From an uncultured Pontibacter sp. (GTDB taxonomy: Bacteria; Bacteroidota; Bacteroidia; Cytophagales; Hymenobacteraceae): 64,000 nucleotides of DNA. The notes below the pieces were generated by a model that made no database searches, had not been told where the DNA came from, and saw only the letters and a program-made list of their open reading frames with translations. The translations under genes and the position numbers were made by a program. Shown here in pieces: positions 46,121-54,991 of the stretch; the stretch's first letter is position 1; every line of letters begins with the position of its first letter. The stretch spans positions 110,324-174,323 of the forward strand of contig NZ_CANLMZ010000002.1 of assembly GCF_947492645.1 (NCBI RefSeq), given 5' to 3'.

Positions 46121-49100
46121 GGGTAAAGAGGCTATACTTGCTTTTGCTGTTGTTCTGGCTTTGCTATCCGCTTGTAGCTCAAACTTCTTTCAATAACCAG
46201 CGCTGCAAATGGTTGCCTGTATCAGGAGAGGCTGTTATACTTGATTCTCTCTCCGTTGACTTAAGCACTATCACCTTGGTGCATCCGCAAAAGGAGCAGT
46301 TTACTTTTGACTATAGTTTCAGCACACACGAATTTAAGTTTACCCACTTTCCTGCACCCGACTCAGTTCTTATTGACCGTGTTGGCACTAAAATACCCGC
46401 CCCTGATTCTGTACTTGTTTGTTATAGGGTGATGCCGCTTAACCTGAGTAAGCCAGCATTTAAGCGCGATATCACAAAACTGGAGCTAAACCCTTTCCAG
46501 CGTGGCGTGTACCAAGAGGATATCAGTACCAAGGAAGAAATCTTTAAAACACCAGGCCTTAATAAAACAGGAAGTATATCTCGGGGAATTTCGTTTGGCA
46601 ACACGCAAAGTGTGTTTGTAAACTCAGCGCTGAACCTGCAGCTGGATGGCAAACTTACTGATGATATAAGTATAACGGCAGCTATTACAGATCAGAATAT
46701 ACCTTTTCAGCCGGAAGGCAATACGCAGCAGTTGCAGGAATTCGACAAAGTATACATTACGCTTAATCACAAGCAATGGCAACTGACAGCGGGTGATGTG
46801 GTGCTGCGAAATAAGCCTTCATACTTTCTGCAATACTATAAAAACGTGCAAGGGGGTGCCTTCGAGACTATATTCGGGAAAACGCTTGAACGGCAGGGGA
46901 TAACTGCGGTGGCAGCCTCTGTATCAAAGGGTAAGTTTGCCTCGCAGGTGGTGGAAACGCAGGAAGGGGTGCTTGGGCCGTATCGTTTAAGAGGCCCTAA
47001 CAATGAGCGCTTTATTATAGTGCTGGCAAACTCTGAGCGTGTTTTCTTGGATGGCAGATTGCTTACGCGCGGCTACGATTACGATTATGTGATAGATTAC
47101 AATCAGGCAGAGATAACTTTTACAACGCGGCATGTGATTACCCGCAACACCCGCATAAGAGTTGATTTTGAATACTCGGACCAGAATTACAGCCGTGGCA
47201 TTTATACCGCCAACCATTACCAGAGCTTAGGCAAGCTAAAATTGTACGGCAACTACTACAACGAGTCGGATAACCCGAATAACCTTATAAACCTGGACTT
47301 GCAGGACGAGCAAAAGCGCTTGTTGGCAAGTATAGGCGATAGCCTTAACCTGGCTGTTACACCGGGTGCCGATAGTGTGGCTTTTGACCCAAGCCAAGTG
47401 TTATACATGCGGCGCGACACACTTTACAACGGCGGCCAAAGTATGGCAACCGTTTACGTTTACAGTACCAATCCGGCAACAGCTTATTACAACGTACGCT
47501 TTACCGAAGTCGGACTAAACCAAGGTGATTATGTGGTATCGAGTGATGCCGTAAACGGAAGGGTATATCGCTGGGTTGCTCCTGTAAATGGTGTACCTGC
47601 AGGTAACTACGCGCCGGTAAGGGTGCTGCCAACCCCTCGTAAAAAACAGCTGATGACCTTTGGCGGTAGCTACGAAATACAAAAAGGAATAAGTGTTTTT
47701 GCGGAAGGTGCCGCCTCCGAAAACGATCTCAACCGGTTTTCGGACCTTGACGCAGACGACGACAAAGGCAAAGCGATTAGGGTAGGCTATACAGTACAAG
47801 AAAAGCAGGTAGAGCTGTTGGGCAAGTATAAACTTAACAGCACGCTTAACTACGAGTACACCGACAAGAACTTTAGCCCTATAGACAGGTATCGGCCCAT
47901 AGAGTTTGACCGAGACTGGAGTTTGCAGCTAAACGCTGATCAGGCAGAAGACCATATCCTTAATTTTTCGGTTGGTGCAGTACAGGATGCAGCAAATTTT
48001 TTTAATTACCGCATAAGCCGCCGTCACCGCGAAGAACAGCTGGATGGGGTACAGCATTACCTCGATGCCTGGAAAAAGTTAGGGCGCTTAGAACTGCGAA
48101 ACAACTTTTTTATACTTAACAGCGAGCAGGGAGAGCGTGCATCGGAGTGGTATAGAGGTGATGTAGGTGTAAAGTATAATACAGGCAAGTTTGCGCCCGG
48201 GTATGTATACCGCTTCGATAAAAACAGGCTAATAGCCTTGGGCACCGATTCTGTAACAGGCTCAGCTATGTACTTTGAAGAGCACCAGGTATATGTGGAG
48301 ACTGCAGATTCTGCACGCTCCAGGTTCAGGGTAGATTACAGCCACCGTAAAGACTTAAGGCCAACCGGCAATGGAGATTTAGGCCTGCCAGAGATAGGGC
48401 AGACGTATAATGCTATACTTCAGACAATATTAGGTCCGGAAAGTGACTTAGCTGTGCAGGCAACTTATCGTAAACTGGAACACGAAATCGCTAAAGATGA
48501 AGAAACGGTGCAGTCACGGATAGATTGGAATGCTGGCTTTTTGGACGGAAGCTTCAGATCAGAAATGACTTATGCGGTAGGCACAGGCCGGGAGTTGAAG
48601 CGTGTTTTTATTTTCAGGGAAACATTGCCCGGGCAGGGCACGCATTACCTGCGCGACGGTGGAAACCCAAACGACTTAAACGATTACCTGGAAGCCCAGG
48701 CAGTTGACCAGCAGCGGTACATCAAAATCTTTCTTCCTACGGATGAGTATATCAACGCCTATACTAACCGCTTTACTTACCGCCTGAACACAAATACACC
48801 ACGCAGCTGGCGAAGCCAAAAGGGCATTAAGGGCTTGGCTTCCAAATTTTCGATGCTCAGCTTTGTGAGTATTGATAAAAAGACCACCGACAGCGATTTA
48901 GGCAATAGGTTTAATCCTTTTAGTGAGGATTTCGAGGATGAGTTCCTGATATCGATGGCGAAATCGCTGCGCAATACTTTATACTATAATCGCAGTAACC
49001 CACAGTATGGCGTGGAGTATACGGTGCAGCAAAACCAACAGAAGTCGCTTTTAGCTAACGGCACAGAAACGCGCAACGTAAGCAGCCACCAATTAACAGG

Positions 49101-49608
49101 CAGGTTAAATTTAAACGAGGTGCTAAGCACACAGCTAAGAGTTGTGCAGGCCATCCGGGAAAATCAGTCAAACTTCTTAAGCTCTAAAAACTTTCGGATT
49201 AAATCGCAGGAGCTAACACCGGAACTTTCTTATCAGCCTAACACACGGCTAAGATTTACAGGCACCTACCAACTTGCTCTGCGCGAAAATGAATTTGCCC
49301 CAGTAGATGACAAACAGGAGGGAACATTTAATGAATTAGGTCTTGAGGCCAAGCTAAGCCAGGTAAGTAAGCGTACTGTTACAGGCAATTTCAGGTTCGT
49401 GAACATTGATTACTCCGGAGAACCGAACTCTTTTGTTGGCTACGAAATTCTTAATGCGCTGCGCCCTGGCAATAACCTTACCTGGTCGTTTAACCTGCAG
49501 CAGCGCCTGAGTAACGGGCTTAATATTTCGCTTAACTATGATGGCCGTAAAGCCAACAAGGTGGGCGCGGTGCATACAGGTAGAACGCAGGTGGCTGTTT
49601 TGTTCTAA
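46117..49608 (+). CDS. Large putative outer-membrane beta-barrel protein of unknown function
   Basis: 1163 residues with a signal peptide (about 1-21, ending PLVAQ). After ~130 residues the protein reads as alternating beta strands to the very C-terminus, which ends VAVLF with the terminal Phe typical of BAM-inserted outer-membrane proteins. A conserved-looking block, TGSISRGISFGNTQSVFVNSALNLQ and the following IPFQPEGNTQQLQEFDKVYI, precedes a region resembling an Ig/carboxypeptidase-like insert (LANSERVFLDGRLLTRGYDYDYVIDYNQAEITFT). No plug or TonB box seen. I do not recognise a named family; distant likeness to SprA-type repeats is possible. Starts inside the kinase stop codon. Confidence 0.8.
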   Translation: MRVKRLYLLLLLFWLCYPLVAQTSFNNQRCKWLPVSGEAVILDSLSVDLSTITLVHPQKEQFTFDYSFSTHEFKFTHFPAPDSVLIDRVGTKIPAPDSVLVCYRVMPLNLSKPAFKRDITKLELNPFQRGVYQEDISTKEEIFKTPGLNKTGSISRGISFGNTQSVFVNSALNLQLDGKLTDDISITAAITDQNIPFQPEGNTQQLQEFDKVYITLNHKQWQLTAGDVVLRNKPSYFLQYYKNVQGGAFETIFGKTLERQGITAVAASVSKGKFASQVVETQEGVLGPYRLRGPNNERFIIVLANSERVFLDGRLLTRGYDYDYVIDYNQAEITFTTRHVITRNTRIRVDFEYSDQNYSRGIYTANHYQSLGKLKLYGNYYNESDNPNNLINLDLQDEQKRLLASIGDSLNLAVTPGADSVAFDPSQVLYMRRDTLYNGGQSMATVYVYSTNPATAYYNVRFTEVGLNQGDYVVSSDAVNGRVYRWVAPVNGVPAGNYAPVRVLPTPRKKQLMTFGGSYEIQKGISVFAEGAASENDLNRFSDLDADDDKGKAIRVGYTVQEKQVELLGKYKLNSTLNYEYTDKNFSPIDRYRPIEFDRDWSLQLNADQAEDHILNFSVGAVQDAANFFNYRISRRHREEQLDGVQHYLDAWKKLGRLELRNNFFILNSEQGERASEWYRGDVGVKYNTGKFAPGYVYRFDKNRLIALGTDSVTGSAMYFEEHQVYVETADSARSRFRVDYSHRKDLRPTGNGDLGLPEIGQTYNAILQTILGPESDLAVQATYRKLEHEIAKDEETVQSRIDWNAGFLDGSFRSEMTYAVGTGRELKRVFIFRETLPGQGTHYLRDGGNPNDLNDYLEAQAVDQQRYIKIFLPTDEYINAYTNRFTYRLNTNTPRSWRSQKGIKGLASKFSMLSFVSIDKKTTDSDLGNRFNPFSEDFEDEFLISMAKSLRNTLYYNRSNPQYGVEYTVQQNQQKSLLANGTETRNVSSHQLTGRLNLNEVLSTQLRVVQAIRENQSNFLSSKNFRIKSQELTPELSYQPNTRLRFTGTYQLALRENEFAPVDDKQEGTFNELGLEAKLSQVSKRTVTGNFRFVNIDYSGEPNSFVGYEILNALRPGNNLTWSFNLQQRLSNGLNISLNYDGRKANKVGAVHTGRTQVAVLF

Positions 49609-49644
49609 AAAAGGGAGGGAGCAAATGAATGCTTCCTCCCTTTT
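49609..49644 (+). terminator. Terminator after the barrel-protein gene
   Basis: A 14-bp stem with one G-U (AAAAGGGAGGGAGC / GCTTCCTCCCTTTT) and an 8-nt loop starts immediately after the stop codon. It sits between convergent genes, so it may also stop the minus-strand YciI gene. Confidence 0.85.
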
Positions 49645-49663
49645 AGCTTTTGGTAATTTTTAG

Positions 49664-50122
49664 TTAGGGCTTTTGCTTCTCTATTTTGCTGTGCGCAGGC
49701 AAGTACATAGGCAAGGCAGCAGAGCCATACCACGGGTAAAGCTCCACCTCAAAGATCTTCGCCTTTACAGCCGGGTCAGTTTCTACAAGCTTTCGTGCTT
49801 CTTCTACTGTTTGTACATCAAGTATAAAAATGCCACGGTATGCCTTGTCGTTTTTGCCTAGTGGGCCTGCAACAACTAATTTTCCTTCTTTTGCCAACCT
49901 GCCAATATTTTCCATGTGGCCCCGGAAGTATGCGTTAAGTTTTTCTTTATCTGTGGTGGTGTTGGAGCCTGTTTTAAGTATAGCCAGCACATATTGCTTC
50001 ATGCCATAATCATCAGCACCCAACGAGTCGGCTAAAGGTTTGTTGTAAGTTGGGTTTTGTACCTGGGCGTTAGCTGTAAAACTAAAACAACAAAGTATAG
50101 CAAGGGCTAAAATGTATTTCAT
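49664..50122 (-). CDS. Exported YciI-like (YCII-related domain) protein
   Basis: 152 residues from the ATG at 50122, chosen because it opens directly into a signal peptide (MKYILALAILCCFSFTANAQ); the frame extends 54 nt further upstream but that part looks non-coding. The mature region carries a YCII-like ferredoxin fold: YVLAILKTGSN, RGHMENIGRLAKEGKLVVAGPLG, GIFILDVQTVEEARKLVETDPAV. The GHMENI His and the ETDP Asp are the usual conserved pair. Enzyme activity not established. Single gene. Confidence 0.85.
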   Translation of the reverse strand: MKYILALAILCCFSFTANAQVQNPTYNKPLADSLGADDYGMKQYVLAILKTGSNTTTDKEKLNAYFRGHMENIGRLAKEGKLVVAGPLGKNDKAYRGIFILDVQTVEEARKLVETDPAVKAKIFEVELYPWYGSAALPMYLPAHSKIEKQKP

Positions 50123-50181
50123 CCGTTTAAAGTAAGCTGTTTTTAAATAAATAGATACGTTAAGATACAGCATCAAATGAA

Positions 50182-50219
50182 AAGAGCAAGTATAGATGCG
50201 AAACTATACTTGCTCTTTA
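50182..50219 (-). terminator. Terminator of hldD, with the window's heptamer as inverted pair in the stem
   Basis: A perfect 15-bp stem, AAAGAGCAAGTATAG / CTATACTTGCTCTTT, with an 8-nt loop, 49 nt after the hldD stop on the minus strand, followed there by a short T-run. The stem contains AAGTATA (50189-50195) and its complement TATACTT (50206-50212), the heptamer that is over-abundant in this whole window. Confidence 0.85.
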
Positions 50220-50268
50220 TTTAATTAGAAAATCATTTAAAGAAATATCTATCAATCTGTGGTTATGA

Positions 50269-51234
50269 TTAATAGTATTTACCAGTCATCAGGTAATTCT
50301 GAACATAGTCTCTTACACCCTCTTCTAAAGTATAAAAAGGCTTGTCATACCCCACGGAGCGGAGCTTGTTCATGTTAGCCTCTGTAAAATACTGGTAGTT
50401 GTCGCGCAGATTCTCCGGAGTATCCATAAAGTCGATGTTTGGGGCAACACCCATGGCATCAAACGTATTTAGGGCCAATGCCAAAAATGTGCGGGCATTT
50501 CCTGAGCCTAAGTTGTAAATACCGGAATCTTTGCGGTGGTGCATCAGGAACATGCATACTTCTACCACGTCCTTTACATAAACAAAGTCGCGCATCTGCT
50601 CACCATCTGCATAGTCTGGGTTGTGCGAACGGAACAGCTTCATGCTGCCTTTTTCTTTTATTTGGTTGTAGGCATGGAAAATAACAGAAGCCATCTTGCC
50701 CTTGTGGTATTCATTAGGGCCGTAAACATTAAAGAACTTCAGTCCGGCCCAGAAAAATGGTTTTGCAGTTTGCTCTAAAGCCCAAATATCGAAATCGTTT
50801 TTAGAGTCGCCGTAGGGGTTAAGCGGCTTCAGAAGCGGAATAGTAGCCTCGTTATCGTCGTAGCCTAACGTACCCGAGCCGTAAGTAGCCGCCGAAGAAG
50901 CATATACCAGCGGAATCTGGTATTCGCAGCAGGCATTCCATACTTTTTTAGAGTAATTCAGGTTTAGCATGTCGAACACATCCTTGTTAAACTCGGTGGT
51001 ATCGGTACGTGCCCCCAAATGGAAGATAAATTCTACTTCTTCGTAATGCTCGTCCAGCCACTCAAAAAAGCCGTCACGGTCTACATACTCTTTTATCTTT
51101 TTACCTTTTAAATTGCTTTCTTTTTTAGCAACAGAAAAATTGTCAACCACAACAATGTCATTGAAGTTGGCTTGATTTAATCTGCTTACAAGACAGCTGG
51201 CAATAAAGCCTGCCGCGCCGGTTACTACGATCAT
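50269..51234 (-). CDS. hldD: ADP-L-glycero-D-manno-heptose 6-epimerase
   Basis: 321 residues, SDR-type epimerase. NAD(P)-binding GAAGFIAS at residues 6-13, FHLGARTDTTE, VYASSAATYG and the catalytic pair Y141/K145 in NPYGDSKND, then FFNVYGPNEYHKG, all typical of HldD/RfaD. It makes ADP-L-glycero-heptose for the LPS inner core. Divergent from the ABC binding-protein gene; lpxB nearby also serves LPS. Confidence 0.93.
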   Translation of the reverse strand: MIVVTGAAGFIASCLVSRLNQANFNDIVVVDNFSVAKKESNLKGKKIKEYVDRDGFFEWLDEHYEEVEFIFHLGARTDTTEFNKDVFDMLNLNYSKKVWNACCEYQIPLVYASSAATYGSGTLGYDDNEATIPLLKPLNPYGDSKNDFDIWALEQTAKPFFWAGLKFFNVYGPNEYHKGKMASVIFHAYNQIKEKGSMKLFRSHNPDYADGEQMRDFVYVKDVVEVCMFLMHHRKDSGIYNLGSGNARTFLALALNTFDAMGVAPNIDFMDTPENLRDNYQYFTEANMNKLRSVGYDKPFYTLEEGVRDYVQNYLMTGKYY

Positions 51235-51296
51235 AGGTTATTATTTAATCCTGTATCTAAAATTGCGTTAAATTTACGAAAATAAACGAAGCCACC

Positions 51297-52238
51297 TTGG
51301 TAACCCGAACCTATACTTTGGAAAGAAACGCACCACCTGTACCTATCAGGTATATTATACTTTGTTTTATACTTTGCATTCAGGTTTTTGGCAGCGCCTG
51401 CAGCAGCAACTCCACAGAGCAAACACAAAAACTTATTATACTTGAAGATGACCTGGGCAGGAAACTGGAGTTGAAATCTCCGCCAAAACGTGTGTTCTCA
51501 TTAGCCTCCTCTCTTACAGAAATGCTTTATGCCGTTTTAGATACAAGCACCATCGTTGCCAGTACGCCTACCGACGATTACCCGGAGGCTGTTTTCAGGA
51601 AACCGATCGTGAGCAACTACCCTGTAGATTATGAGCAGATTTTACTGCTAAAGCCGGATTTGATCTTTACTGTGGAGGGCATCACCCCCTTGGATGTAGC
51701 TGCCAGGCTAGGCGAGTTGGGTGTGCCGGTATACTACCAGAAGTACAGAACGGTTGAGGATATTTTTACCGGCCTTGAGGATATTGCAGCCATTATGGGC
51801 AGAGAAAAGCAGGGCAAGCAGTTAGCAGACTCACTCAGAAAAGAAGTGGCAAGTATAGCTAAGCGTTACGCGCAGGTTCAGCATCGGCAGCAGGTGTTGG
51901 CCATTACCTGGAAGGATCCCATCTATGTATACGGCCAAAATACCATACTAACAGATAAGCTGAGAATACTGGGAGCAGAGAACGCGGTAAAAGAGACTTT
52001 TGACCAGCCTTACCCCGCGCTCACCCGTGAGTACATCCTAAAGCTTAACCCCGAAATTTTACTAGGCGGTACAAAGGAGAAGCTGGCAAAGGATTTCTTC
52101 AGCCTTTACCCGGAGCTCCGCAAAATAAAGGCTTACCAAAATAACCGCATTTACGACCCGACAGATGACCTGCAGTCAAGGCCAGGGCCTCGTGTGGTGG
52201 AGTCGCTAAAAGAGTTGGAGGGCTTTTTATATCCATGA
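51297..52238 (+). CDS. ABC transporter substrate-binding lipoprotein (BtuF/FepB type)
   Basis: Up to 313 residues. No ATG fits; TTG at 51297 or TTG at 51318 (MERNAPPVPIRY...) are the possible starts. A lipobox GSAC-S follows a hydrophobic stretch, so it is a lipoprotein. The two-lobed helical-backbone metal receptor is clear: DDLGRKLELKSPPKRVFSLASSLTEMLYAV, YPVDYEQILLLKPDLIF, and VYGQNTILTDKLRILGAENAV. Ligand is probably cobalamin or a siderophore/metal chelate. Ends 4 nt inside the permease gene. Confidence 0.88.
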   Translation: MVTRTYTLERNAPPVPIRYIILCFILCIQVFGSACSSNSTEQTQKLIILEDDLGRKLELKSPPKRVFSLASSLTEMLYAVLDTSTIVASTPTDDYPEAVFRKPIVSNYPVDYEQILLLKPDLIFTVEGITPLDVAARLGELGVPVYYQKYRTVEDIFTGLEDIAAIMGREKQGKQLADSLRKEVASIAKRYAQVQHRQQVLAITWKDPIYVYGQNTILTDKLRILGAENAVKETFDQPYPALTREYILKLNPEILLGGTKEKLAKDFFSLYPELRKIKAYQNNRIYDPTDDLQSRPGPRVVESLKELEGFLYP

Positions 52239-53245
52239 TAGGGCGTGGTTTATACTTTATACTTGCGCTGCTGCTTATTATAGTAGTATTAGGATTGGGG
52301 CTGCAAGTTGGCTCATTTGATACCAATGCGGCTACTGTTCTGGATGCTCTTTTCGCTTACGACCCAAACAATACCTCTCACTTTGCTGTACTGCACCTGC
52401 GTTTACCGCGCCTGTTGCTGGCTTTGGTGGTAGGGGCATCGCTGGCTTTTTGCGGATACTTAATGCAGGCAATGGTTAACAACGGACTAGCAGATCCATA
52501 TTTGCTGGGTACAGCTTCCGGAGCATCGTTGGGGGCTGTTGTTGTTTTCTTTGGTTTTGTGCCCGTTAGCTTTGCAGGTTTATACTTGCCATCGGTTTTT
52601 GCTTTTGCCGGTGCTTTTCTGGTTACGCTGGTTGTGGTTATACTTGGTTACCGCAAGCGCCAGCTTATACCTAGCCAAATGCTATTGGCAGGTATTGCTT
52701 TAAGCTCCTTGTGCACGGCCATGGTAGGCATGCTTACTTTTCTTTCTGATTCGGAGGGGAAATTAAAGGCAGTTATTTTTTGGTCGATGGGAAGCTTTGA
52801 GCGAGCAACCTGGCAGTTGGTGGCTTACCCTGCCGTTACGATAGTGCTTGCGCTGTTGTTCTTTGCCTTTTACCAGAAACAGCTCAATATTCTTTTATTG
52901 GGTTCGGAGCGTGCGCAGGCCTTGGGTATTAAAGTGGCCCGTACCCGCTGGGTAATAATGGGTGTGGTATCGGTGGTTACGGGCTTTGCTGTGGCTACCT
53001 CAGGTCCGGTTGGTTTTGTTGGGCTGATTGTGCCGCATGTAGCGCGGGCAGTAATGGGAACCACGGGCCGTGGCAATCTGCTTTTCTGTGCTTTTGTGGG
53101 CGGATTTTTTATGTTGCTTTGCGATTTACTGTCGCGTGTAATTTATCCGCCGGCTGGCCTGCCAATTGGAATCATTACTTCGTTCTTTGGTGTTCCTTTC
53201 TTTGTATATTTGCTGTTCAAAAAGAATTACAATTTTAGAGGTTAA
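52235..53245 (+). CDS. FecCD/BtuC-family ABC transporter permease
   Basis: 336 residues, nine to ten helices. Signatures: HLRLPRLLLALVVGASLAFCGYLMQAMVNNGLADPYLLGTASGA-like region near residues 54-97, LLLGSERAQALGIKVARTRW (coupling-helix zone) and TSGPVGFVGLIVPHVAR. Partner of the binding protein upstream (ATGA overlap). No ATPase gene follows; the ATP-binding subunit must be encoded elsewhere. The stop TAA directly abuts the ATG of the next gene. Confidence 0.92.
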   Translation: MIGRGLYFILALLLIIVVLGLGLQVGSFDTNAATVLDALFAYDPNNTSHFAVLHLRLPRLLLALVVGASLAFCGYLMQAMVNNGLADPYLLGTASGASLGAVVVFFGFVPVSFAGLYLPSVFAFAGAFLVTLVVVILGYRKRQLIPSQMLLAGIALSSLCTAMVGMLTFLSDSEGKLKAVIFWSMGSFERATWQLVAYPAVTIVLALLFFAFYQKQLNILLLGSERAQALGIKVARTRWVIMGVVSVVTGFAVATSGPVGFVGLIVPHVARAVMGTTGRGNLLFCAFVGGFFMLLCDLLSRVIYPPAGLPIGIITSFFGVPFFVYLLFKKNYNFRG

Positions 53246-53671
53246 ATGATTTACGTAAGCAGGTTAGAGCACTTTAATGCAGCACATAAGCTGTATAACC
53301 CGAATTGGTCGCTGGCGAAGAATAAAGAAGTGTTCGGCCCTTGTGCCAATGTTAACTGGCATGGCCATAATTTCGAACTTATCACAACTGTAAAAGGCAA
53401 GCCGGACCCAGACACAGGTTTCGTAATCGACCTGAAACAGCTTAGCATACTTATCCGCACACACATTATCGAGAAGGTAGATCATAAAAACCTGAACATG
53501 GATGTGGCCTTTATGGAAGGAAAACTGGCAAGCACCGAAAACCTGACCATAGAGTTCTGGAAAATACTGGAGCCGCGGATCTCTGAAATTACCGGAGGCA
53601 GAGCAAAATTGCATAGCCTGAAGCTATACGAAACCCCGCGGAACTACGTAGAGTATTTTGGTGAGGAATAG
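53246..53671 (+). CDS. 6-pyruvoyl-tetrahydropterin synthase/QueD family protein
   Basis: 141 residues, T-fold enzyme. Zinc histidines H14 (HFNAAH), H39 and H41 (NWHGHN), catalytic Cys C33, VDHKNLN as the Asp-His pair, and STENLTIEFW with the pterin-binding Glu. The C33-x5-H39-G-H41 spacing equals that of eukaryotic PTPS, whereas E. coli QueD has C-x3-HGH. It may therefore make a 6-pyruvoyl pterin or the queuosine precursor; sequence alone does not decide. Zero-gap coupling to the permease gene. Confidence 0.88.
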   Translation: MIYVSRLEHFNAAHKLYNPNWSLAKNKEVFGPCANVNWHGHNFELITTVKGKPDPDTGFVIDLKQLSILIRTHIIEKVDHKNLNMDVAFMEGKLASTENLTIEFWKILEPRISEITGGRAKLHSLKLYETPRNYVEYFGEE

Positions 53672-53741
53672 TCCCTCGGCTTACAATCCCAATCTTATTT
53701 TTATTGCCCTTTACAGATAGCCCAGAACGGACACGTACTGC

Positions 53742-54869
53742 ATGAAATATTACATTATAGCTGGTGAGCGATCCGGTGACTTACATGCCTCTAACTTAAT
53801 TAAGCAGCTGCGCCTGCAAGACCCTAATGCCGACATACGCGGGTGGGGTGGCGATATGATGCAGGCTGCAGGTATGGATCTGGTGCGCCATTACCAGGAT
53901 ATGGCCTTTATGGGCTTTGCCGAGGTGTTTAAAAGTCTGCGCAAAATTCTGGGCTTTATGAAGGAGTGTAAAGCTGATATCAAAGCCTGGCAACCCGATG
54001 TGGTTATACTTGTAGACTATGCTGGCTTTAATATGCGTATCGCAAAGTTTGCCAAGCGGAGCGGTATGAAGGTATTCTACTACATATCACCAAAAATTTG
54101 GGCCTGGAACCAGGGGCGTGTACATAAAATTAAAAAGGTAGTAGACCGGATGTTCGTAATCATGCCCTTTGAAGAAGAGTTTTACGGACGCTTCGATTAT
54201 AAAGTAGATTATGTGGGCAACCCTGTAAACGATTCTGTTTCGGATCATGTACCTACTGTTGATTTCAGGGCTAAAAACAAGCTTTACAACAACAAACCGA
54301 TTATTGCCATACTGCCGGGTAGCCGTAAGCAGGAAATTGAGAACATGCTAGATGTGATGCTAAGCGTACTGCCATCCTTCCGCGATTACCAGTTTGTTGT
54401 TGCCGGTGTTTCTAATTTCTCCAAGGAGTATTACGAGCAGTATAACAAAGACCCGAACATCAAGATTATCTACGACCAGACCTACGATTTGCTTGCCCAC
54501 GCTAAGGCAGCCCTGGTAACCTCTGGTACAGCAACTTTAGAAACCGCTCTGTTTAACGTGCCGCAGGTGGTTTGCTATAAAACCAGCGCCATCTCATACT
54601 TTATCGGTAAAATGGTGATCAAAGTGCCTTACATCTCGCTGGTAAACCTGATTGCCGATAAACCTATCGTTACCGAACTCATTCAGGATGACTTTACACC
54701 GAAAAAGATTGTGGCAGAGTTAAAGCAGATTCTGTTTGACAAATATTTTCTAAAGAAACAGATGGACGGCTATAGTTTGGTGCGCCAGAAGATTGGGGAA
54801 CACCGTACTGCCGAACGAGCCGCTGAATTAATGGTAGGTTATCTGAAAGAAGAGAAAGTATACAGATAA
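53742..54869 (+). CDS. lpxB: Lipid-A-disaccharide synthase
   Basis: 375 residues, GT-B/GT19 glycosyltransferase. MKYYIIAGERSGDLHASNLI start, WGGDMMQAAGMDLVRHYQDMAFMGFAEV, FYYISPKIWAWNQGRVHKIKK, ILPGSRKQEIENML and TSGTATLETAL are characteristic LpxB blocks. Condenses UDP-diacylglucosamine and lipid X at the inner membrane. Separated from the PTPS-like gene by 70 nt. Confidence 0.96.
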   Translation: MKYYIIAGERSGDLHASNLIKQLRLQDPNADIRGWGGDMMQAAGMDLVRHYQDMAFMGFAEVFKSLRKILGFMKECKADIKAWQPDVVILVDYAGFNMRIAKFAKRSGMKVFYYISPKIWAWNQGRVHKIKKVVDRMFVIMPFEEEFYGRFDYKVDYVGNPVNDSVSDHVPTVDFRAKNKLYNNKPIIAILPGSRKQEIENMLDVMLSVLPSFRDYQFVVAGVSNFSKEYYEQYNKDPNIKIIYDQTYDLLAHAKAALVTSGTATLETALFNVPQVVCYKTSAISYFIGKMVIKVPYISLVNLIADKPIVTELIQDDFTPKKIVAELKQILFDKYFLKKQMDGYSLVRQKIGEHRTAERAAELMVGYLKEEKVYR

Positions 54870-54937
54870 TAGACATTGAGGATCATTTTCTTTAAACCTG
54901 TTGCTTATGCTGAGACGTATAGTATAAGTAGTTTTGG

Positions 54938-54956
54938 CTGCCGTTTAATGCGGCAG
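54938..54956 (+). other. GC-rich hairpin between lpxB and a microprotein gene
   Basis: CTGCCG-TTTAATG-CGGCAG forms a 6-bp perfect stem with a 7-nt loop, not followed by a T-run. It may be a weak terminator of lpxB, an attenuator or an RNA-stabilising leader for the 37-codon gene that starts 36 nt later. Confidence 0.4.
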
Positions 54957-54991
54957 TAACAATGCTGTATGTAAACCACTAAAACAAAACT

